This document shows positions 8,718-17,166 of a stretch of 64,000 bases of DNA, in pieces. This DNA comes from Leptolyngbya sp. PCC 7375 (GTDB lineage Bacteria > Cyanobacteriota > Cyanobacteriia > Phormidesmidales > Phormidesmidaceae): the NCBI RefSeq assembly GCF_000316115.1, contig NZ_JH993797.1, forward strand, positions 2,094,486-2,158,485. The letters run 5' to 3'. The position numbers and the translations under genes were made by a program. How positions within the stretch are numbered: the stretch's first letter is position 1; every line of letters starts with the position of its first letter. A model generated the notes under the pieces. That model was not told the origin of the DNA. It worked only from the letters and a program-made list of their open reading frames with translations, and ran no database searches.

Positions 8718-9770
8718 ATGACTGCAGAGCCCACTTCTACCCAATCTCGTTCACCATTGCAAACACTGCAGATGGTGCTCACCAGTGAGACGACGCTCTA
8801 TGTGCTCAAGCGCATTTTGCAGGCATTATTGACGCTTCTACTGGCCTCAGCCTTTAGCTTTTTTATCATTCAGCTAGCACCTGGGGACTTTTTAGATGCT
8901 CAGCGGCAAAACCCACAGATTTCTCCTGAAACTATCCAGCAGTTTGAAGAACAGTTTGGACTCAATAAACCCATTTGGCAGCAATACTTTCAGTGGATTT
9001 ACCAGGTGGTCACCAAGCTCAATTTTGGTGTGAGTTTTGCCTATCAACGCCCAGCGGTAGAAATCTTGGCAGAGCGTATCCCCAATACGTTGCTGCTATC
9101 AATTGCATCCATCATCGTTACCTGGGCCATTGCAATTCCTCTGGGCATCATTGGGGCCGTTAATCACAACAAATTTACCGACCGTATCCTACGGGTACTC
9201 AGCTATATTGGCCAAGGCTTTCCCGCCCTAATTACGGGTCTGCTGTTGCTATTTTTTGCTCAGCTCACCACTCCCCTATTTCCAGTGGGCGGACGCACCA
9301 GCATCAACCATGACGACCTCAACTGGATTGGCAAAGTGCTAGATGTGGTTTGGCACATGATCTTGCCGACACTGGCCCTCAGCATTACCAGCTTTGCAGG
9401 CCTACAGCGACTGATGCGTGGCCAAATGCTCGACGTATTGCGACAGGACTATATCCGTACTGCCCGCGCAAAAGGTCTCCCAGAAGAGCGAGTCATTTAT
9501 ACCCACGCCCTGCGCAATGCCATCAATCCTTTGATTACTTTGCTAGGGTTTGAATTTGCAAGTTTACTGAGTGGTGCATTTATTACTGAATATTTTTTCG
9601 GCTGGCCTGGCCTGGGACGATTAACGTTACAAGCAGTACAGTCCCAAGATCTGTACTTGATTATGGCCAGTCTAATGATGGGAGCCACCATGCTAATCGT
9701 TGGTAACTTGCTGGCTGACCTGGCGCTGTCCTTTGTGGACCCGCGCATTAAACTCTCAAAGATGAATTAG
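8718..9770 (+). CDS. ABC transporter permease, DppB/OppB type
   Basis: This is an integral membrane subunit of a peptide/nickel-type ABC importer with about six membrane segments. The DppB-family N-terminal block FFIIQLAPGDFLDAQ is present, as is the EAA loop YIRTARAKGLPEERVIYTHALRNAINPLITLLG that contacts the ATPase. The family C-terminus (DLALSFVDPRIKL) is complete. I chose the ATG at 8718 because the upstream in-frame ATG at 8667 lies inside the palindrome. No binding protein, second permease or ATPase is adjacent. Cyanobacteria often scatter these subunits, so partners are probably elsewhere. The substrate is unknown. Confidence 0.88.
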   Translation: MTAEPTSTQSRSPLQTLQMVLTSETTLYVLKRILQALLTLLLASAFSFFIIQLAPGDFLDAQRQNPQISPETIQQFEEQFGLNKPIWQQYFQWIYQVVTKLNFGVSFAYQRPAVEILAERIPNTLLLSIASIIVTWAIAIPLGIIGAVNHNKFTDRILRVLSYIGQGFPALITGLLLLFFAQLTTPLFPVGGRTSINHDDLNWIGKVLDVVWHMILPTLALSITSFAGLQRLMRGQMLDVLRQDYIRTARAKGLPEERVIYTHALRNAINPLITLLGFEFASLLSGAFITEYFFGWPGLGRLTLQAVQSQDLYLIMASLMMGATMLIVGNLLADLALSFVDPRIKLSKMN

Positions 9771-9773
9771 ACC

Positions 9774-10178
9774 ATGCAGCCTTTTAGGTCCTACAGTGGT
9801 CTACTTGTCGGCTTTATAGTATTTGGCATCGTGGTTTGGTTAGCGAACCGAGTCCACAGTGAGTTAAACGATCCAGGCTTTGCCCAAACGATATTAATTG
9901 CCGTTTCCGGTTGGGCCGGGGGATGGTTAGTTGGGTTTCTGGTCGCCCCAAACACCAGCAATGAACTAAAAAATCTCTCTCAAGCCACATCTACCATTAC
10001 GGCCTTCGTTGCCGGGTTCATCATGGCAAAAATAGAACCTTCATTTACCCCGATCTTTGCTGATGGCCAGCTGATGAATGAGCCCATCTACGGCATTCGT
10101 GTATTAATCTTTATCATCTGCTTTGTGGTAGCGGCTATTAACATGTATGTATTCCGTGAGTTTAACGGACGGTATTAG
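9774..10178 (+). CDS. Small cyanobacterial membrane protein, function unknown
   Basis: The protein has 134 residues and starts 3 bp after the ABC permease stop, so the two are probably co-transcribed. It has four hydrophobic segments, at about residues 8-25, 40-57, 70-85 and 108-127. The last is FIICFVVAAINMYVFREF. No catalytic motif is visible and I do not recognise the family. The tight spacing suggests a linked role with the permease, which is only inference. Confidence 0.7.
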   Translation: MQPFRSYSGLLVGFIVFGIVVWLANRVHSELNDPGFAQTILIAVSGWAGGWLVGFLVAPNTSNELKNLSQATSTITAFVAGFIMAKIEPSFTPIFADGQLMNEPIYGIRVLIFIICFVVAAINMYVFREFNGRY

Positions 10179-10182
10179 CAAT

Positions 10183-10722
10183 ATGTATGCTGTGGTTTCT
10201 CCAGAAAAAATTCAACTTCCCCCAGGTACAGTCATGCGCATGCCAGGAAGCTGGAACGATTATCAACAGTTAGCCGAGCAGCGAGGAGATTCTTCTATTC
10301 CACGCATAAAATATCGTAACGGAGAGATTTTCCTCATGGCTCCGCTACCTGTTCATGGTCGAGATGCAAACATATTAGGGGATATTGTCAAAACTCTTCT
10401 TGATCACAACGATCAAGATTACGAAGCATTTACACCCATCACGATTGACCTACCAGAACAAGGGGGAATCGAACCGGACTATTGTTTTTATATTGATAAC
10501 TGGCAAACAGTCGTTGGTAAGTGGCGCATTGACTGGCAGACTGATCCACCACCAGACTTAGTGATTGAGTTAGATGTAACTAGCTTCACAGCAGCTGAAG
10601 ACTACTTGCCTTATCGAATTCCAGAGGTATGGATTTGGAAAAATAAGTCACTGCAGATTTATCAGCTTGATGACAAGGGTATGACCTCAATTAGATGTCT
10701 ATTAAAAAGTCAGAAATCCTAA
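10183..10722 (+). CDS. Uma2-family (DUF820) PD-(D/E)XK nuclease-like protein, short C-terminus
   Basis: The fold signature of the Uma2 family is present: the N-terminal RYRNGEIFLMAP-type strand (here KYRNGEIFLMAPLPVHG), then GIEPDYCFYID with the first acidic residue, DLVIELDVTS with the E of the PD-(D/E)XK core, and YRIPEVWIWKNKSLQIYQL. The family is very abundant in cyanobacteria and is of unproven function. Usual members extend about 15-30 residues beyond this stop, so the end looks truncated, and AT-rich, decayed sequence follows. I chose the ATG at 10183; an in-frame ATG at 10147 would overlap the preceding gene. Confidence 0.75.
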   Translation: MYAVVSPEKIQLPPGTVMRMPGSWNDYQQLAEQRGDSSIPRIKYRNGEIFLMAPLPVHGRDANILGDIVKTLLDHNDQDYEAFTPITIDLPEQGGIEPDYCFYIDNWQTVVGKWRIDWQTDPPPDLVIELDVTSFTAAEDYLPYRIPEVWIWKNKSLQIYQLDDKGMTSIRCLLKSQKS

Positions 10723-10901
10723 GCCCTACAAGAAGCTTACAATCTCCATCACGCTGAAACTGAGAAAATTTATTCTTCGCTCAAATCTTCCTGAAACCCT
10801 TGCTGGATAAGCGTTATAGCACTCTACATCGTGTCGAGGTCATACCCGATGACAATAGCTACGAACTGACTGATCAGAGCCGTTTTTTCTCAGTGTAGTG
10901 A

Positions 10902-11798
10902 CCCCAAAAATCAGGACAATTTCATTCCCAAGCAACTGAACAATTCATTGATTACTTTTGTCAAAGTAATCAACCTGTTAACGATATATCTATTATGGAT
11001 GCCCAGTGGTTTTGTGGGTGACTTAGTACGCAGACTAAGCTGGTTCTTGATAAAGGGACGTATCACTATCGATTGCCGACAGATGAGGAATGGCGAGATA
11101 TACTAACAGCAGCAGAAAGGAAAATTTCTCAGCCTTTCACTCAATCAACTAACACGTCTGGTAATGCTCTATATATAGTTCGAGAAAACGTGCATTATCG
11201 CTACGCTGATCTAATTAAATATCTAGCTAATTCTCGTTGGCAAGAAGCTAATGACGAGACTCGAAAAATTATGTTAGAAGTAACAGGTAGCAGACATTTT
11301 TGCATGTATCCAGAGGATTTTAAGACTTTTCCGTGTCAAGATCTGCATTTAATTGACCATCTTTGGCTAAAGTTTAGCGGAGGACACTTTGGTTTTAGTG
11401 TTCAGAAGGATATTTATATAAACTGTGGTGGTGTAGCTGATCATACGTTGCAAGAAGAAGCAGAAGAGAGATTTAGAAAAGCTGGGGGCTGGGGGAATAA
11501 TTTCTATGATATTCAAAGACTTCCTATAAAGTGGGATGGTTCTGACCCTTCGGGACAACTACCTTGTCAAGGCTTAATTATTTCTGGTGATAGCTCTTTC
11601 TTTAGAAAATCTCTTCAGAATAATGATAAAACTGTCGATATCTCTGAGGATATATATGTCTCCGAAAGTAATGCTGCTGTCGATGCAATCTCTACTACAG
11701 ATCTCCTTGTTGACGAACCTGATTTTGATGAAGATCCAACACTTTTCTTTACTGCATTGATTTTTGGCGTTGTGTCAAGATTGATAGATTGTGAATGA
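10902..11798 (+). pseudogene. Decayed FGE-sulfatase/GUN4 fusion gene
   Basis: One reading frame from 10902 to 11798 holds two recognisable domains interrupted by a single TGA at 11019-11021. Before and across the stop is the end of a formylglycine-generating-enzyme-like domain: QPVNDISIMDAQWFCG, stop, LSTQTK, then YHYRLPTDEEWRDIL. Family members have a tryptophan exactly at the stop (FCxWLS), so a TGG-to-TGA change is the simplest reading. After it, from about 11190, a GUN4 domain follows: YRYADLIKYLANSRWQEAN, FPCQDLHLIDHLWLKFSGG and HFGFSV. The only start for the downstream part would be TTG at 11073, mid-domain. The 5' end is also missing: more stops (10896-10901) precede in the same frame. 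The gene is probably non-functional. Confidence 0.7.
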
Positions 11799-12151
11799 TA
11801 GAATGCTATAGCGTTTTTCTGTCTGATGAGGTGCATACCTAAAGCTAAAAAGCTTGTCAGTCAATGATTCTGATGTGCCTCATGTGAGCCAATGCGTAGT
11901 TGGGTTTCATATATGAAACCCAACAAATCCAATCGTTGTGTATTTCCCAACCCGTGTTATGGTTCGTGTTGTGGGATGTTGGCAATGTTGGGTTAATAAA
12001 GTTGTTGTGTGCAAGCGAGAGATTTTGGTGGGGTGGAATCCAACCTACAGGTTTGATGTCTATTCGTCGACAAATTCTTGTAAATTCTGCATGTAATAAC
12101 GTTTGCTTTCAGTAGAATAAGTGCATAAAATCCCTTAGATGAACGTGCCCT
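11799..12151. other. Intergenic region carrying copy 1 of a 67-bp direct repeat
   Basis: I see no credible gene here. Positions 11972-12038 are repeated almost identically at 17018-17084 (GGATGTTGGCAATGTTGGGTT, then GTTGTTGTGTGC and GCGAGAGATTTTGGTGGG). The adhesin promoter should lie in the AT-rich last 100 bp. Confidence 0.6.
11972..12038 (+). repeat. 67-bp direct repeat, copy 1
   Basis: By eye it matches 17018-17084 at all but about four positions, in the same orientation, with 5.05 kb between copies. The two copies flank the adhesin gene and the acidic protein. Neither copy contains a transposase ORF. Confidence 0.8.
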
Positions 12152-15100
12152 ATGTCTTCACCTGAAAATCAGCTGCCTAAGAGGTCGTTCAAAGAAAAGC
12201 TCATTGCTGCTGTGCCTAAGGCTAGAGAAATACCACATTTAGTCATTTGCAGTGCGCTTTCCAGTCTGTTGTTACCCAGTGCTGGTGTGGTTATGTCAGC
12301 GATGTCTGCCAAGGCTCAGATTGTGCCCGATACCACCCTAGGCAATGAAGGTTCCACGGTAATATCGGGGGCAATAATTCAGGATGATATAGCTGATTTG
12401 ATAGGTGGAGGAGCCAAACGAGATAGTAATCTCTTCCATAGCTTTTCAGAATTTAACGTGAATGCCGGGCAACGGGTCTATTTCGCGAATCCTGGTGATG
12501 TAGAGTCCATTCTCAGTCGAGTAACCGGGAATGGCGGGTCAGATATTTTTGGCACCCTAGGGGTGGATGGACCAGCGGATTTGTTTTTTGTAAACCCTAA
12601 CGGCATTATCTTTGGTGAGCAGGCGGTGCTGGATGTGGAAGGGTCGTTTTATGTGACCACGGAAGATGCAATTTCGTTAGGTAACGGCGTGTACAGTGCT
12701 ACCGCACCGGATACGAGTCAGTTGTTGACGGTGGCTCCAAGTGTATTGTTTGGTCAGTACTTAACGAGAAATTCTGGAGATATCACAAGCCGAGGGCAGC
12801 TAGCAGCTCAAGAGAATCTTGCTATGGTAGCTAATACTCTGAATTTACAAGGACAGGTGGCAGCTGGAGATGACCTGACCCTGCTGGCAGAAAACGTCAA
12901 GATTCGAGATACGGCAACGGACCCTTTTGTCGGATTTGCTGGTGATGAACTTCGAGTACAGGGTCGTGAGCAGGTGGACATTTTAGCTTTGAGCCATAGG
13001 AATAGCGGGTTGTATTCCTATGGGGATATGGTGTTGCAGTCAGCAAATCCGGTGGGTGGCGATGCCCACTACTGGAGTGGTGGTGATTTTCGAGTAGAGA
13101 CCCTAGATGGTGCGCTAGGCAGTTTGGAGAGTCCAGTGGATCCGATTATTCGCACCCTGGGAGATGTAGAAATTGATGTATATGGGGGAAGCTCGCTGCA
13201 CATCTTAGCAGGCGGATCAGTGAAGATCGGCACTGCCATTATCACAGAACCAGATGCTGGTGCCCTAGGAGTAGATTTTTTGCGGGAAACCGTTACCCTA
13301 TCAGACGGCACAGTGGTACAGGTAGATGGTGGTGCACAGCCAACATTAGATATTCGCGCTGGGGTCAAACCTGACGCGCTTGGAGAACCACCACTTAGCC
13401 TGTTAACAGGCTTTGATAACAACACATTTGACGTATTGTCAGTTCCTATATCTGAAACCAACATGCCATCTGGTGCAAATATTGAAATTGGTGATGTTGC
13501 ACTTTGGGCCGCTAATGGGTTGGTGTTGTTAACGAATCGGTACCAGCCCAATGAAACCCTAACAGGCAATATTTTGATCACAGGCGACGGACTCTTTGAT
13601 CTCGGGGTTTTTGCAGACAGAATTAGGGGGGAGCCAAATAGTCAGGTGGAAAATGCGTATTTTGACTCCCGTAACAATGTGACAGTGACTAACGCCTTGA
13701 TTGCGACGTCCGGTATTGGGGATGTTGGAGATATTGTGATTAACGCTGAAGGTCTGGTGCGGTTTGAGGGCGCGCTCGTAGCGACTAATCTGTCTAATGA
13801 ACAAGGGCGGGGCGGTGATATTCGAATCAGGGCAGAGTCAGTGGAGGTGCTCGATGGCACGGATTTAAGCGCATCAATATCTGGACCTGGAAATGTAGGC
13901 GGTGTGATGATTACGGCTCAAGATCGTGTCGTCTTTAATGATAGCAATATCTCTAGCAGGTCTGTTTCTGCTGGAACTGGTGATAGCGGTAATATCGTGC
14001 TCAAGGCGAGGACAGTGGAGGTGCTCAATGACACACGCCTAAGAACCTCCACTTTTAGGGCTGGAAATGCAGGCGATGTGGTGATTATGGCTCAAGATCG
14101 TGTTGTCTTTAATGATAGCAATATCTCTAGCAGTTCTTTCTCTACAACGAATGGAGATGGTGGCGCTATCGAGATTACGGCAGGAAGCTTAGACGTACTC
14201 AATGGATCAAGACTAGAGACCGATGCTAACGGCAGTGGAAATGCAGGCAGTATTGTTATTGATGTTCGTGATGGAGTGCGGTTTGAGGATAGTAGTGCCA
14301 GTAGTCAGGTATTTGGCAGTTCTCAAGGGCGTGGCGGCAATATCACAATCACGGCTAGAACACTAGAGATACTTAATAGGGCATTTCTAACAGCATCAAC
14401 ATCAGGTACTCAGGATGCAGGTAATATCGTGATTACGACTGAAACGCTGGATGTACTTAATGCTGGCCTAACAACAGCGACGTCTGGGGCGGGGGATGCT
14501 GGCGATATCGTAATTATGGCTCAAGATGATGTCGTCTTGAATGACAGCGAAGCCTCCAGCCGTGTTCAAAGGGATGGCAATGGTAATGGCGGTGATATCG
14601 TGATTACGGCTGGAACGCTGGACGTAATCAATGGAGCAAGATTGGATGCCGATACCGAGGATGCGGGGCATGCAGGGGACATTATTATTAATGTTCGTGG
14701 TCGCGTTCGGTTTGAAGGCACCAGTGCTGATGGTGTGTTTGGTAGTGGGGCTACTAGTGGCGTACTCAATCCTTTTACGGACGGTAATGGTGGCGATATC
14801 GTGATTACGACTGAGACGCTGGAAGTGCTCAATGGTGCCTCTCTAGCGACAGGCACGTTTGGACTTGGGAATGCAGGCAAGGTAGTAATTGCGGCACGAG
14901 ATCGCATCCTCATACAAGGTAATGCAGGCATTAATACTAGAAGTGACAAGCTTTCCTCTACTGGTGAAGGAAATGATATTCGTATTGTTGCTCCTTTATT
15001 AATTTTGAAGGAAGCTGCACTGTTGGCTGATACTAACAATTCCCAACCGGGAGGAGATATCATTCTTACCCTGGGGCGTCTGGAGATACTCGACGGCGGT

Positions 15101-15976
15101 CAGATAATTTCGAGTAGCCAAGGTAGTGGAGTGGCTGGCAATCTTCGCATTGACGCCACTCAAGGGATGCTTGTGGCAGGTAGAAATCCCAACTTTAGCA
15201 ATCTAGTGGCTGCTGATCCTGAGCTTGCTGAAGTGTTAAGTGCCCAAAGTATACTTTCTGTACGCTCTACCGCTAACGGTACCGCAGGCAACATCATCAT
15301 CGGTACAGCTGGTACTACACCAGAAATTTTTCTCAACGATAGTGGTCAAATCATCGCTGAATCCGCTAGCACCGATGGCGGCAACATTTTCATAACTCTC
15401 AATGATTTGTTGCTCCTACGCAACCAAGGTCTTATCTCCACCACAGCAGGTACTGCCCAAGCCCCCGGCAACGGCGGTAACATTACCATCAACAGTCCCT
15501 TTATTGTTGCCATCCCTAACGAAAACAGCGACATTGCCGCTGACGCCTTTGAAGGCACTGGTGGCAATGTCAACATCACTGCCCGAGGTGTCTTTGGCAT
15601 TCAACCCCGACCCCAACGTACCCCCCTCAGCGATATCACTGCCAGTTCCGAGCTAGGCATCAACGGTACCGTCAACCTCGCCACCCTCAACACCGATACC
15701 CTTGAAAACAGCCTAACCGAGCTCGACGACACCCTTATCGACCCAACAACAATCACCGCCAGTAGTTGCATTGCCCCCAATGCCATCGATACCCAAAGTA
15801 CATTTGTTATCACCGGTCGCGATAACTTACCTGCCGGTCCAGATGACGTAAGTCTGACAACCTACTCCACCGAGACAGTACAACTAGTCACATCCACACC
15901 ATCGATATCATTGCAAGAGCCTAATGCTCTATCTCAGCTAGCGGATGGCCGATTAGTCTTACATCGTCAGTGCTAA
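12152..15976 (+). CDS. Two-partner-secretion exoprotein (filamentous-haemagglutinin-type adhesin, TpsA)
   Basis: This is a 1274-residue secreted protein. A long signal region ends at about residue 54 (AMSAKAQ). The TPS/haemagglutination domain follows (about residues 55-190), with the landmark FNVNAGQRVYFANP and the diagnostic FVNPNGIIFGE. The body to about residue 1150 is a repetitive right-handed beta-helix with recurring GNAGDIVI-x-AQDRVVFNDS-like units. DNA copies at 13915-13959 and 14089-14133 are nearly identical, 174 bp (58 codons) apart. The C-terminus carries the cyanobacterial TpsA block ITASSCIAPNAID followed by FVITGRDNLP. Such proteins cross the outer membrane through a TpsB/FhaC partner, and none is present in the window. 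It converges on the acidic protein gene. Confidence 0.9.
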   Translation: MSSPENQLPKRSFKEKLIAAVPKAREIPHLVICSALSSLLLPSAGVVMSAMSAKAQIVPDTTLGNEGSTVISGAIIQDDIADLIGGGAKRDSNLFHSFSEFNVNAGQRVYFANPGDVESILSRVTGNGGSDIFGTLGVDGPADLFFVNPNGIIFGEQAVLDVEGSFYVTTEDAISLGNGVYSATAPDTSQLLTVAPSVLFGQYLTRNSGDITSRGQLAAQENLAMVANTLNLQGQVAAGDDLTLLAENVKIRDTATDPFVGFAGDELRVQGREQVDILALSHRNSGLYSYGDMVLQSANPVGGDAHYWSGGDFRVETLDGALGSLESPVDPIIRTLGDVEIDVYGGSSLHILAGGSVKIGTAIITEPDAGALGVDFLRETVTLSDGTVVQVDGGAQPTLDIRAGVKPDALGEPPLSLLTGFDNNTFDVLSVPISETNMPSGANIEIGDVALWAANGLVLLTNRYQPNETLTGNILITGDGLFDLGVFADRIRGEPNSQVENAYFDSRNNVTVTNALIATSGIGDVGDIVINAEGLVRFEGALVATNLSNEQGRGGDIRIRAESVEVLDGTDLSASISGPGNVGGVMITAQDRVVFNDSNISSRSVSAGTGDSGNIVLKARTVEVLNDTRLRTSTFRAGNAGDVVIMAQDRVVFNDSNISSSSFSTTNGDGGAIEITAGSLDVLNGSRLETDANGSGNAGSIVIDVRDGVRFEDSSASSQVFGSSQGRGGNITITARTLEILNRAFLTASTSGTQDAGNIVITTETLDVLNAGLTTATSGAGDAGDIVIMAQDDVVLNDSEASSRVQRDGNGNGGDIVITAGTLDVINGARLDADTEDAGHAGDIIINVRGRVRFEGTSADGVFGSGATSGVLNPFTDGNGGDIVITTETLEVLNGASLATGTFGLGNAGKVVIAARDRILIQGNAGINTRSDKLSSTGEGNDIRIVAPLLILKEAALLADTNNSQPGGDIILTLGRLEILDGGQIISSSQGSGVAGNLRIDATQGMLVAGRNPNFSNLVAADPELAEVLSAQSILSVRSTANGTAGNIIIGTAGTTPEIFLNDSGQIIAESASTDGGNIFITLNDLLLLRNQGLISTTAGTAQAPGNGGNITINSPFIVAIPNENSDIAADAFEGTGGNVNITARGVFGIQPRPQRTPLSDITASSELGINGTVNLATLNTDTLENSLTELDDTLIDPTTITASSCIAPNAIDTQSTFVITGRDNLPAGPDDVSLTTYSTETVQLVTSTPSISLQEPNALSQLADGRLVLHRQC
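13915..14133 (+). repeat. Internal 45-bp duplicated units in the adhesin gene
   Basis: The segments 13915-13959 and 14089-14133 are almost the same at DNA level, starting GGCTCAAGATCGTGT. This indicates recent duplication of a 58-codon beta-helix unit. More diverged copies follow near 14517 and 14694. Confidence 0.75.
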
Positions 15977-16005
15977 ACTAACCCACCCTGACATCTACGA
16001 TTTGT

Positions 16006-16710
16006 TCAAGTATGAACCACACAGCTAAAAAGACCAACCAGACTACCATTTTTAGTCAGTGCCAGCACTAACCTAGGAAACACAGAACCCACCATAGACT
16101 CGTCATCATCGTCACCTTTTTCGTCCACACTCACAAACACAGGAGCCTGTAACTCTTGTGTTTCATCAAACCATTTCGCTAGAGCTTGCCAAGCTTTGAC
16201 ATAACGTTCTTCACTTTGCCTGTACACTTTATCCTCATCATTTTCGCCATAGTCCAGGTCTGCATTGTCTTCTACCCGACTGACAATTCCGTCTAATGGC
16301 TCAACCGTGATTCTGGCAGTATAGTGAATGGTGCCACCAAAGGCTGAACGTGTTAAGTCTTCTGTAATCTCTTCTGGAATATTAGAGCCACTATTCGCAA
16401 CAATATAGAATGGTGAGAACTCATGATCGCCTTCATCTCCCATCTTGATATATATGCCATCCATAATGTCAGCGGCTTCCTGGGATAGACGCTGACATAG
16501 GTCAAACTCGGTCGGATGGTGGTTGTGTTCTACAACATCTCCATCTCGACAAATGATCCCACAAGAATAAACAACCGCTCTTTTTGAGATAATATTCCAG
16601 TCCCACTCATCTTCTGGAACAGAATCAACTAACTCACTGATATCCATGATATCCATGCATTCCATCATGGGGTCAAGGCGAGTTGGATCGATTTGACAAT
16701 TTTGGATCAC
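16006..16710 (-). CDS. Acidic protein of unknown function
   Basis: I do not recognise this family. The frame encodes 234 residues, rich in Asp and Glu (runs such as GDDDDE and GENDEDK), without a signal peptide or convincing membrane segment. It starts with GTG at 16710; an ATG 14 codons in is an alternative. It is transcribed towards the adhesin gene, with 29 bp between stop codons, and lies within the interval bounded by the 67-bp direct repeats. It has no obvious conserved catalytic motif. Its uninterrupted length and normal composition suggest a real gene. Confidence 0.6.
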   Translation of the reverse strand: MIQNCQIDPTRLDPMMECMDIMDISELVDSVPEDEWDWNIISKRAVVYSCGIICRDGDVVEHNHHPTEFDLCQRLSQEAADIMDGIYIKMGDEGDHEFSPFYIVANSGSNIPEEITEDLTRSAFGGTIHYTARITVEPLDGIVSRVEDNADLDYGENDEDKVYRQSEERYVKAWQALAKWFDETQELQAPVFVSVDEKGDDDDESMVGSVFPRLVLALTKNGSLVGLFSCVVHT

Positions 16711-17166
16711 ACTAAATACCTCTTGGAATTCTTAGATGACAACCATTGATAAACAACGGCTTTGTTTAGAACGTCTAATGAACAGAATTTAGATAGGTAT
16801 ATTGAGACTGCACCAGATAAATTTCCATGACAAATGTCATCCATTGACATGACTAATCTCCATGGTGGAGTTTAAATGGCTATGCAGACCTTAGTAATCA
16901 TGATTTTAGCCCCATGGGTCCATCAGTTAAAATCAGAAAATTTAACCTAGACTAATTCTACATCATCTCCATTTCCCGAGATGAATCCCAACGTAGAATC
17001 ATCTGTGGTCGGGATGTTGGGATGTTGGCAATGTTGGGTTAATCAGGTTGTTGTGTGCAGGCGAGAGATTTTGGTGGGTTGAATGTATGAACTCCAACAG
17101 ATCCTGTATGGGATATGTTTTATCTTTGAAACATTATCCAAATATCAACGTTGGCCATACAGTCTT
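16711..17166. other. Intergenic region with copy 2 of the 67-bp repeat
   Basis: Divergent promoters for the acidic protein and the L,D-transpeptidase-like gene must lie here. The interval contains the short inverted motif CATGACAAATGTCATCCATTGACATG (about 16828-16853) and the repeat copy at 17018-17084. I see no gene. Confidence 0.5.
17018..17084 (+). repeat. 67-bp direct repeat, copy 2
   Basis: This is the partner of 11972-12038. It ends exactly at an ATG (17083) that would give an upstream extension of the following gene, which is one reason to prefer the later start. Confidence 0.8.

Noticed and set aside
11900..12115. 72-codon plus-strand frame before the adhesin
   Set aside because: Part of it is the 67-bp repeat. 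It has no ribosome-binding site or protein-like composition.
13069..15813. Several minus-strand frames of 70-170 codons inside the adhesin gene
   Set aside because: They mirror the repetitive, GC-skewed adhesin sequence, and none has a recognisable domain.
17083..17166. 28-residue N-terminal extension of the transpeptidase-like protein
   Set aside because: It starts at the last bases of the direct repeat and would hide a normal signal peptide.
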